From NCBI GenBank assembly GCA_903928955.1, contig CAIYTD010000362.1, positions 1 to 12,915 of the forward strand: a DNA stretch of 12,915 nucleotides, given 5' to 3'. Made by a program: the position numbers and the translations under genes. The stretch's first letter is position 1. Every line of letters starts with the position of its first letter. Origin of the DNA: Oligoflexia bacterium (GTDB lineage: Bacteria; Bdellovibrionota; UBA1018). Positions 6,793 through 12,915 of this stretch are shown here, piece by piece. The notes below the pieces were generated by a model. The model was not told where the DNA came from. It saw only the letters and a program-made list of their open reading frames with translations, and searched no databases.

Positions 6793-8334
6793 TTGAATAT
6801 GAGATCAATTTTTTTATCGATTATTTTTTATTGCTGCTTTTTTTTTGCAGGATGTACCCAGAGTCGCTCGCCATTGGAAAAAACTTTTCGACTTGCTTGG
6901 GAAAACGTACCTCGCAGCATCGATCCCAGATATACTATTGATGCAGATAGTCAATATCTCGAAGATTTTATTCATTGCTCCCTCATTTCGTTTGATCGCC
7001 TCGGACAGATGACAAAATCCCTTGCGTCAGGGATGCGGTGGATAGACTCAAAAACTCTAGAAGTGACACTGCGTCGTGGGGTTTATTTTTCAAATAATCA
7101 GGAAATCACTGCTCAAGACGTTCAGGCAAATTTTGATTTTTATATAAAAAAGGAGGGGGAGCGATCGCCCCATTCTGCAAATTTCTCTGATCTTAAAAGT
7201 GTTGAGGTCGTTCAAAAAGATCAATTACTTTTTCATCTTTCTCAATCAAATGGTGATTTTACCACTTTGCTTTCTTTGGGGCTCCTTCCTCAAAAACTAG
7301 CTGCCGGAGCTCGCATCAGCGATCCAAAAAAAATAATAGGCTGTGGAGCTTTTCAAATCGAAGAGTGGGCTGTTGGTCATATCCTTTTAAAACGAAGGGA
7401 TTTGAATTCGAGCAAGGAAGTAAAATACATTCATATCGCATTTGTGAAGGATGAAAATACCCGATTCCTCAAGTTACGAAATTCTGAATTAGATCTAGTC
7501 CAGAATTCTATTAATCGGGATCAATTGGGTAGAATTCAAGATTACAAGCATTTGAGGCTGCTCCGAGCCCCAGGAATGAATACCACTTATTTAGGCTTTC
7601 AATATAGTGATCCGATTTTGAGAGATCAGCGAGTGAGGCTGGCTATTGCTCATTCAATTGATCGGAAGAAAATCATTGAGCATATTTTTCATGGCTGGGC
7701 GATTCCAGCTACTACTATTCTGGCTCCGTTTGATCGCTACTTTAATCCATCATTGAAACCTTTAAAATATGACGTGAACGAAGCGATGCGGCTTCTTGAT
7801 GCAGCCGGATTTCCTCGGAAGGGGAGAGATTTATCGGAACCTCGGTTTACCCTTAAGCTCAAAACAACCACCAATGCGACTCGATTGATGGTTGCTCACG
7901 CTCTTGCCGAAGAATTCCGTCGGGTGGGGATTGCTCTTGAAATCGAGAGTATGGACTGGGGAAAGTTTAAAAGTGATGTGGATCAGGGCAATGCTCAGCT
8001 GTGGAACTTGAATTGGATTGGGATTCGGGGACCAGATATTTATCGATTTGCTTTTTCGACTGAGAGTATTCCTCCCTATGGGGCCAATCGAGGGAGAGTG
8101 TCCCATCCTCAACTCGATCAATTGGTTCTGAAAGCACGAGCAGAAATAGATTTTGAAAAAAGAAGATTGCTCTACAATCAAGCACAAGAGATTGTAAACG
8201 AAGAAGTTCCCTATGTTTTTCTATGGCATGAGGATCAGTATGCTGTCGTGCATCAGAGAGTGAAAAACTACGAGTTGTATGCAGACGGAAGGTTAGTGGG
8301 AATTGAGAATGTCAGCTTCTCAGCTGAAAAATGA
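6793..8334 (+). CDS. Peptide ABC transporter substrate-binding lipoprotein (SBP_bac_5, OppA/DppA type)
   Basis: A 513-residue extracytoplasmic peptide-binding protein of family 5. After a short basic lead, the hydrophobic stretch ends in FAGC with C21 as the predicted lipidated cysteine; Phe at -3 is less usual than Leu, but A-G-C is canonical. Thr follows the Cys, so there is no Asp retention signal for the inner membrane. Family landmarks are the opening LAWENVPRSIDPRYTIDA, the segment LRRGVYFSNNQEITAQDV and the hinge-region LRDQRVRLAIAHSIDRKKI, followed by the C-terminal lobe ending near VFLWHEDQYAVV. The length is normal. The start is TTG 6793; ATG 6799 is the in-frame alternative, but it would sit even further from the AGAAGG site. 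A stop at 6781 excludes anything longer. It is the first gene of an operon with two permeases (15-base gap). It captures oligopeptides or dipeptides and hands them to the permease pair; exact ligand unknown. Confidence 0.92.
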   Translation: MNMRSIFLSIIFYCCFFFAGCTQSRSPLEKTFRLAWENVPRSIDPRYTIDADSQYLEDFIHCSLISFDRLGQMTKSLASGMRWIDSKTLEVTLRRGVYFSNNQEITAQDVQANFDFYIKKEGERSPHSANFSDLKSVEVVQKDQLLFHLSQSNGDFTTLLSLGLLPQKLAAGARISDPKKIIGCGAFQIEEWAVGHILLKRRDLNSSKEVKYIHIAFVKDENTRFLKLRNSELDLVQNSINRDQLGRIQDYKHLRLLRAPGMNTTYLGFQYSDPILRDQRVRLAIAHSIDRKKIIEHIFHGWAIPATTILAPFDRYFNPSLKPLKYDVNEAMRLLDAAGFPRKGRDLSEPRFTLKLKTTTNATRLMVAHALAEEFRRVGIALEIESMDWGKFKSDVDQGNAQLWNLNWIGIRGPDIYRFAFSTESIPPYGANRGRVSHPQLDQLVLKARAEIDFEKRRLLYNQAQEIVNEEVPYVFLWHEDQYAVVHQRVKNYELYADGRLVGIENVSFSAEK

Positions 8335-8349
8335 TGGGAAAGAAGCACT

Positions 8350-9279
8350 ATGGGAACTTATCTTTTAAAACGACTCCTCTATCTCTTTCCGATGAGTTTC
8401 ATAGTCGTTTTTTTTTCTGGGGTGATGATTCATTTTATTCCGGGAGATCCGGTAGATCAAATAGCAGGTGATTTTTCGAGTGAGCAAGAGAGAAGGGCCA
8501 TCCGGAAAAATATGGGTCTGGATCAGCCAGTACCTCTTCAAGTACTCTATTATTTTAAGGGGGTCATTCAAGGAGACCTTGGACACTCTCTGATCGATCA
8601 TCGAGCGGTATCAGAACTCATTCTGGAAAGAATATTACCAACGGTAGAGCTTGCACTGACTTCTATTGTTTTGGCTTGTTTAGTGAGTATTCCTTTGGGC
8701 GCTTGGGCTGCTGTTTTTAAGGGATCTAAAATCGATTCTATTTTGATGCTGAGCTCCCTCATCGGTCTGTCAATGCCGAGTTTTTTGTTAGGGCCGCTTC
8801 TCATTCTTTTTTTTTCTGTGCAGATGGGGTGGCTGCCTGTTTCAGGGCGCTCAGGGCTGAGTAGCATTATTCTACCTTCTATTGTATTGAGTAGCTCTCT
8901 TTCGGCCTCTCTTTTGCGAATGACTAAGGTGAGCTTTTTAGAGCAGCTCGGTGCTGATTATATTCGTACCGCTCGATCGAAGGGGTTGGGCGAAATTCTG
9001 ATTTTTACTAGGCATGTATTTAAAAATGCAGCACTTTCGATTACAACGATGATCGGTTTACAGTTCGGAGCACTAGTGACTGGAACTATTATTACAGAAA
9101 AAGTATTTGATTGGCCTGGTCTAGGCACTCTCATTGCTGAATCCATTGAGCGGAGGGATTATCCCGTCGTTCAAGGTTGTGTTTTTACTTTCTCTCTTTT
9201 CTTTCTCCTGACGAATCTGATCACAGATCTCTGTTATTTTGGATTGGATCCACGGATCAGACTGGCTCGGTTCGATTGA
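8350..9279 (+). CDS. Peptide ABC transporter permease, OppB/DppB type
   Basis: A 309-residue inner-membrane permease forming half of the peptide translocation channel. The N-terminus MGTYLLKRLLYLFPMSFIVVF, with HFIPGDPVDQIAG soon after, is the standard OppB/DppB opening. An early periplasmic segment (QGDLGHSLIDHRAVSELI) precedes TM2. The cytoplasmic EAA loop reads GADYIRTARSKGLGEILIF, the coupling site for the ATPase. ITEKVFDWPGLGTLIAESI is a typical B-subunit signature near the C-terminus. Length is normal. ATG 8350 is 15 bases after the binding-protein stop, with a purine-rich AAAGAAG before it. The stop TGA (9277-9279) overlaps the TTG start of the next permease. The intact EAA loop implies it still docks an ATPase, although no ATPase gene is present in this window. 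Confidence 0.95.
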   Translation: MGTYLLKRLLYLFPMSFIVVFFSGVMIHFIPGDPVDQIAGDFSSEQERRAIRKNMGLDQPVPLQVLYYFKGVIQGDLGHSLIDHRAVSELILERILPTVELALTSIVLACLVSIPLGAWAAVFKGSKIDSILMLSSLIGLSMPSFLLGPLLILFFSVQMGWLPVSGRSGLSSIILPSIVLSSSLSASLLRMTKVSFLEQLGADYIRTARSKGLGEILIFTRHVFKNAALSITTMIGLQFGALVTGTIITEKVFDWPGLGTLIAESIERRDYPVVQGCVFTFSLFFLLTNLITDLCYFGLDPRIRLARFD

Positions 9280-10088
9280 AACGAATAAAAAGGAGAAAAT
9301 TAAAATGGATTTTGGGATGTTCCTTTTTGCTAGGGATCATCCTGGCTGCACTTTTTGCACCTCTTTTGACCTCCTTTATTCCTGGCAAAGTCGATATCAC
9401 TCAGAGGTTGTTGCCTCCTAGTCCAGAGCATTGGTTGGGAACGGATTTGAAAGGGATCGATATTTGGACTTCTCTTCTCTATGGGGCTCGGATCAGTCTG
9501 ATGGTGAGTTTTTTCACTGTTTTAATCACGACTACTGTAGGAGGCTGCTTAGGGCTCTTAGCCGGATACTTGGGGGGGTGGTTCGAGCAAATACTGATGA
9601 GACTGATTGATGTTTTGATGGCCTTCCCGGGGATGATTCTTACACTGAGTTTTGCTGCGGTCTTAGTTCCCTCTTATTTTAGTCTGATTTTTTCTATTGC
9701 ATTGACAGGTTGGATGGAAACAGCTCGAATCATTCGCGCAGAAGTGCTGAGTCTGAAAGAACGGGAGTATATTCTTGCAGCGCGTGCGTTAGGTGCTCCT
9801 ACTGGGTCTTTGCTTTTTAAGCATATTTTACCTGCGCTTCTCCCACTCTTGCTGACGCAAGTGACCGCTTCTGTCGCTTCAGTGATTCGGATTGAATCGG
9901 GCTTAAGCTTCCTAGGCCTCGGCCCTCATGGTTTAGTTCCTACATGGGGCCAGCTCTTGAGCGAAGGGCGCACAGTGATTCTAGAATCTCCCCTTCTTTC
10001 GATTGCTCCGGGACTGAGCATTTTTTTGCTTCTCTTGTCGGTTCATCTGATTGGAGATTCACTTAATAACGGTTCAAGAGGTCCTTGA
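9276..10088 (+). CDS. Peptide ABC transporter permease, OppC/DppC type (TTG start)
   Basis: A permease of about 270 residues and partner of the OppB-type protein. From TTG 9276 the protein begins with a basic lead (LKRIKRRKLKW) and TM1 ending in AALFAPLLTSF, the classic OppC N-terminus. It is followed by the PSPEHWLGTDLKGIDIWTSL motif (HWLGTD-x-x-G-x-D), the EAA loop KEREYILAARALGAPTGSLL and the C-terminal signature IESGLSFLGLGPHGLVPTWG. The open frame extends upstream to 9177, but those residues are out-of-frame shadow of the previous gene and do not resemble the family, so TTG 9276 is preferred. It overlaps the upstream stop as TTGA, which indicates coupled translation. An AAGGAG at 9290-9295 lies inside the gene and points to an out-of-frame ATG. 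The last 26 bases overlap the convergent SecA-like gene. Confidence 0.9.
   Translation: MKRIKRRKLKWILGCSFLLGIILAALFAPLLTSFIPGKVDITQRLLPPSPEHWLGTDLKGIDIWTSLLYGARISLMVSFFTVLITTTVGGCLGLLAGYLGGWFEQILMRLIDVLMAFPGMILTLSFAAVLVPSYFSLIFSIALTGWMETARIIRAEVLSLKEREYILAARALGAPTGSLLFKHILPALLPLLLTQVTASVASVIRIESGLSFLGLGPHGLVPTWGQLLSEGRTVILESPLLSIAPGLSIFLLLLSVHLIGDSLNNGSRGP
9290..9295 (+). promoter_or_regulatory. Internal AAGGAG preceding an out-of-frame ATG (9305)
   Basis: A perfect AAGGAG lies 9 bases before ATG 9305, but that ATG is in a different frame from the permease and opens only a 38-codon reading frame with no recognizable content. The bases encode Lys/Arg codons (AAA AGG AGA AAA) of the basic permease N-terminus, so the motif is probably coincidental. 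Confidence 0.2.
10063..10088. other. Tail-to-tail overlap of the OppC-type permease and SecA-like genes
   Basis: The permease TGA ends at 10088 on the plus strand and the SecA-like TAA occupies 10063-10065 on the minus strand, so their last codons overlap by 26 bases. No strong hairpin with a T-tract is visible for either direction; the nearest candidate is a 5-bp TCAAG/CTTGA pairing at 10074-10088. Confidence 0.8.
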
Positions 10089-12915
10089 TTCGGTGGTATT
10101 CGTGGTTATTTTTTTGAATCGCTTTTGCGCATTCTGCCTCGGTTTTTTGAAATGCATGAGGTGTCAAAAAATTTTTTTGTGAAGTTTGTGACCTTAAATA
10201 GTTGTCATAGTTAGTTAGGAAATATTTACAAATTTCTTGATTATTATTGGCATTTTTAATCGCTTTTCTAAGTTCTATGCGAGTGCGTGGCTCAGTAAAA
10301 TATTGATCTAAAAATCCTCTGTTCTCGCCACCCAGCTTTAATTTGTGAAAAGTCTCAATCGCATTTCTCAGAACGTCTGCCTCGAGGGCATATAGAAGAT
10401 GCTGTAATGTCTCCTTTTGATCTAGCTTTTGATTGAGTTTCTCATAGACAATCTTTCTACTGCTTCCAGGTTGGCCTTTCCGAGCGGTACGACCTTCTAT
10501 TTGTTTCACAATATCCTCATCATCTGTATCGTAAGTTAGAATCAAATGAATTCCTTTTTCGGATTGCTCCTCATTCAATAGCCAATTGGTACCTCTACTG
10601 CCTAAGGGCGTTGAAATCACTATATCACCAGGTGCTAATGGAAGGTCTAATATGCCGGCTTCTGGTGCATTCGTATAAAGGTGAATTTCTTTATTCCTTA
10701 TACGCTCATTCAATGTTTTCTGGAGTGCAATTGCTTCTGTTTGATCTTTAACAAAGAGAATGACTGGCTGGGTGTCTATTTTTTCTCTTGTTTCTCGAAG
10801 TATTGCTTTCTCCCACTCAGCTTTGGTGCTCAATTTCAGGGTGGGCTCTCTTATTATAGTTTCTTCCAAAGATTTTTGAATTTTGGCAAATGTTAGTATA
10901 TCTTCCGGATTTTCTCCCTTCCCATCCCATCCCCATAGTTCTCTTAGAAATTTTTTCAGGCCGACCGCAGTTGTTCCAGAAGTACCTCTGACTGACTTTG
11001 CTTTCTTTAGAAAATCATACAAAGTGTAAGAGCTATGGGGGAGTCTGTGAAGTTCTGTAACTTCTCCTAACTCAAGCATTTCTAGAAATTCATGATACCC
11101 TCCTTCTAGACGTATAGCTGGTTTAGCTTCCGTTGTACTTTGTTCTACGTAGTGCACAGCTCCGAGAGTAAACGCTTTACTAAATATTAAAGTCTTATCC
11201 TCTTTGATGCGAGTAATGATGTCTTCTATTTTTCTTTTCTGCTTATTTTCTTCTAAAGTAATTTGCCCGCTTCCGTAAACGTCTTTTAGGATTTCTGTTA
11301 ATACTTTGTGAAACTGCTCATGGGTCTCGCTTTTTTGGTTCAGCTTTTCTTCATCTAGGTTCGTCTCCTTTGCAAAATAACTTATATTTTTCAGGTGTCT
11401 TGTTATGTCCAAGTAGTTTTGTTTATCAATTTTATTTGCATTGGATTGCATAAATTCTATTATAGACGTCTGGTCGGGCGATTTTTCTACGAAGTAGTGC
11501 GTACCTTTTTTATAACGGGGTTCTTTAGGATCATCTGGTAAAAAAACTTCTGTTGCATTGCGGATGAAGATATTTAGGTTGGAAGACCCTGTTTCATCTA
11601 TTTCATTACATTCATGAAAAAAGGCCTGCCAATTCTTTTGTTCTTCAGGAGTTTTGCTCTTTTGACTTTCTGTACTTATCCAATTGAATATAATTTTACG
11701 AATATGATCGCTTATATTTTTTTTATCTGTGTCATTTAATTTTTGAGGATTTTCTTTTCTATCATTGGCTATTGAAATCATTTCAGTTGAGATCTTCTTT
11801 AACATGGCAGTTCGGATTGGATCTGTTGGCCTAGCTGCTGCGATCCGCATCCGGAAGCTAGGATTTTTAATCATGGTGTCGCATTCATCCAGGATCGCGA
11901 TGTAATTTTCAAGAATTTCTGTACTCATAGGATTATTTGTTTCACTGCTGGCGCGTGAAATAAAGCTACCTGGAGTACCATAAAGTATATTTGACTTCTT
12001 TGCATTTGGGTCACTGACGTTTTTTGCTTGTACCCCAAATGCCCTAAAAAGTTTTTCGCCTGCTTTCAAAGAATCTTCTACCAATTGATTAGTCGAACTT
12101 AAGACAAGGATTGTAGACTGCTGACCTGATTTCATCTCTATTTTGTGATTAATAATCGCTGTCATTCTCAGAACAAGTTCTTTCCCCTGGCCTGTTGCCA
12201 GTTCCACTAATTTGTGGTTACCCCGTAATAGCTCTAAAATAGCCATGAGCTGACTATCTCGGGGTGTTAGACCTTCTACTTCTTTTACTTTTTTTGCTAC
12301 TTCAACTACTAGTTCTAGTTTGAGGTATTCTGGTGAGATTTGGGCTTTATTTTGAGGTTCTGGACGAGTTCCATTTAATCTTTCCTTAATATAATAAAGA
12401 TCTTCTTTTAGTCTATCTATATCCTGATGTGTTAAATCGAAATTTCCAGAATCTACATTTTCGTACATTTCCCTAAATAGTTCTTCGGTTGATTTTTCCC
12501 GACTACGGTTTTGTGTTATTTCTGTTTCAATAACTGATGAGCTCCGCCTGCTTCTGGGAGCTCGATTGGGGCCTGCATTTTGGCTTTTTTCAGATATAAG
12601 GGCGGGGCCAATTCCTAGTTTATTTTTTAATTTTTCGATTTCATGATCTAAGTCTAGATTACTTTCTTCTTTTTTAGCTTTCTGACTTTGTAAGCTTTCT
12701 ATGTGAGCTTTTAATTTTAAATGTAATAGTTCATCAAGACGATTTTTTTTTCTTGCTTCCTCTCTTGCTAATTCTTTTAGCTCATTCGATAATCTTTCTG
12801 CTTGATCATATAGCTCCTTTATAATCAGGGCGAATTGACTTAAGTCTGAAGGTGATCTACTGCAATTGGATGTTTGTCTAGGAGTAGCGAATGAGTTTAA
12901 CGGAAATAAACTCAA
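10063..12915 (-). CDS. Divergent SecA-superfamily ATPase/helicase-like protein (5' end at or beyond window edge)
   Basis: About 950 residues are visible and the frame is open to the right edge, where a TTG (12913-12915) may be only an internal Leu codon; the next ATG is near residue 150, so the N-terminus is probably cut. Residues 30-100 are charged and coiled-coil-like, then a low-complexity RSRRSSS stretch. SecA-type motor motifs follow in order: LTPRDSQL (216-223), P-loop ATGQGKE (240-246), Walker B DECD (343-346), GTSGT (644-648, cf. SecA GMTGT), QPVILFV (715-722), STPLGSRGTN (768-777, cf. ATNMAGRGTD) and QIEGRTARKGQPGSS (805-819, cf. QLRGRSGRQGDPGSS). Known SecA uses such motifs to bind ATP and move peptide. 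Departures: Glu246 replaces the P-loop Thr, about 300 residues separate DECD and GTSGT, and only about 130 residues follow motif VI, so there is no room for SecA's helical-wing and zinc-tail regions. No signal peptide or membrane span. Function unknown; it could be an accessory or host-directed protein. Confidence 0.75.
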   Translation of the reverse strand: MSLFPLNSFATPRQTSNCSRSPSDLSQFALIIKELYDQAERLSNELKELAREEARKKNRLDELLHLKLKAHIESLQSQKAKKEESNLDLDHEIEKLKNKLGIGPALISEKSQNAGPNRAPRSRRSSSVIETEITQNRSREKSTEELFREMYENVDSGNFDLTHQDIDRLKEDLYYIKERLNGTRPEPQNKAQISPEYLKLELVVEVAKKVKEVEGLTPRDSQLMAILELLRGNHKLVELATGQGKELVLRMTAIINHKIEMKSGQQSTILVLSSTNQLVEDSLKAGEKLFRAFGVQAKNVSDPNAKKSNILYGTPGSFISRASSETNNPMSTEILENYIAILDECDTMIKNPSFRMRIAAARPTDPIRTAMLKKISTEMISIANDRKENPQKLNDTDKKNISDHIRKIIFNWISTESQKSKTPEEQKNWQAFFHECNEIDETGSSNLNIFIRNATEVFLPDDPKEPRYKKGTHYFVEKSPDQTSIIEFMQSNANKIDKQNYLDITRHLKNISYFAKETNLDEEKLNQKSETHEQFHKVLTEILKDVYGSGQITLEENKQKRKIEDIITRIKEDKTLIFSKAFTLGAVHYVEQSTTEAKPAIRLEGGYHEFLEMLELGEVTELHRLPHSSYTLYDFLKKAKSVRGTSGTTAVGLKKFLRELWGWDGKGENPEDILTFAKIQKSLEETIIREPTLKLSTKAEWEKAILRETREKIDTQPVILFVKDQTEAIALQKTLNERIRNKEIHLYTNAPEAGILDLPLAPGDIVISTPLGSRGTNWLLNEEQSEKGIHLILTYDTDDEDIVKQIEGRTARKGQPGSSRKIVYEKLNQKLDQKETLQHLLYALEADVLRNAIETFHKLKLGGENRGFLDQYFTEPRTRIELRKAIKNANNNQEICKYFLTNYDNYLRSQTSQKNFLTPHAFQKTEAECAKAIQKNNHEYHRIKDLLNRY

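Noticed and set aside
7831..8187. Minus-strand 118-codon ORF inside the binding-protein gene
   Set aside because: It is a shadow frame of a well-supported gene, with no recognizable motifs and no ribosome-binding site.
9177..9275. Upstream extension of the OppC-type permease to a TTG at 9177
   Set aside because: The extra 33 residues are the shifted frame of the OppB-type gene and do not resemble OppC N-termini; TTG 9276 gives the normal basic lead and TM1.
9239..9421. Plus-strand 60-codon ORF with an internal ATG at 9305 behind AAGGAG
   Set aside because: It overlaps the OppC-type permease in another frame and its product has no family features; the permease frame has clear conserved motifs.
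10074..10115. Possible intrinsic terminator after the ABC operon (TCAAG/CTTGA plus a later T-run)
   Set aside because: The stem is only 5 bp and the T-run at 10109-10115 is 20 bases away, so it does not form a credible terminator.
10063..12915. Housekeeping SecA
   Set aside because: The P-loop, DEVD and GMTGT equivalents are altered, the central region is too long and the C-terminal wing and zinc regions are missing.

Overview
The window looks like chromosome from an AT-leaning (roughly 40-43% G+C by eye) Gram-negative bacterium. Two RND inner-membrane pumps, a signal-peptide hemerythrin and a lipoprotein peptide-binding protein all imply a double membrane. There are no rRNA or tRNA genes, insertion sequences or CRISPR arrays to place it taxonomically. 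The divergent SecA-type protein and lipoprotein oligopeptide-binding protein would fit a host-associated lineage (for example Legionellales-like or Chlamydiota-like), but that is a weak inference.

Layout. (1) 2-5002, plus strand: two tandem RND (HAE1/MdtB-MdtC-like) efflux permeases. The first is cut by the left window edge inside TM4; the second is complete and starts 3 bases after it. They probably form a heteromeric pump; no periplasmic adaptor or outer-membrane channel is visible. (2) 5012-6737, minus strand: three small envelope genes, read in the order polytopic membrane protein, periplasmic bacteriohemerythrin, DoxX-family membrane protein. Two conspicuous inverted repeats lie in the spacers, one just upstream of the hemerythrin gene and one between hemerythrin and doxX-like. 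(3) 6793-10088, plus strand: a compact peptide ABC importer operon with a lipoprotein substrate-binding protein, an OppB/DppB-type permease and an OppC/DppC-type permease. The last two overlap through TTGA. No ATPase genes (OppD/OppF) follow. (4) 10063-12915, minus strand: a large, highly divergent SecA-superfamily ATPase running off the right edge, convergent with the ABC operon and overlapping it by 26 bases.

The most interesting element is the SecA-like protein. The sequence keeps the SecA motif order: LTPRD, ATGQGK, DECD, GTSGT, SRGTN, and QIEGRTARKGQPGSS. However, the P-loop Thr/Ser is Glu, the central region is much longer than SecA's preprotein cross-linking domain, the C-terminal part is far shorter, and a charged coiled-coil-like N-terminus is present. 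It is not the housekeeping translocase and has no assigned job. All intergenic gaps are under 100 bases, so there is no long unexplained non-coding stretch.
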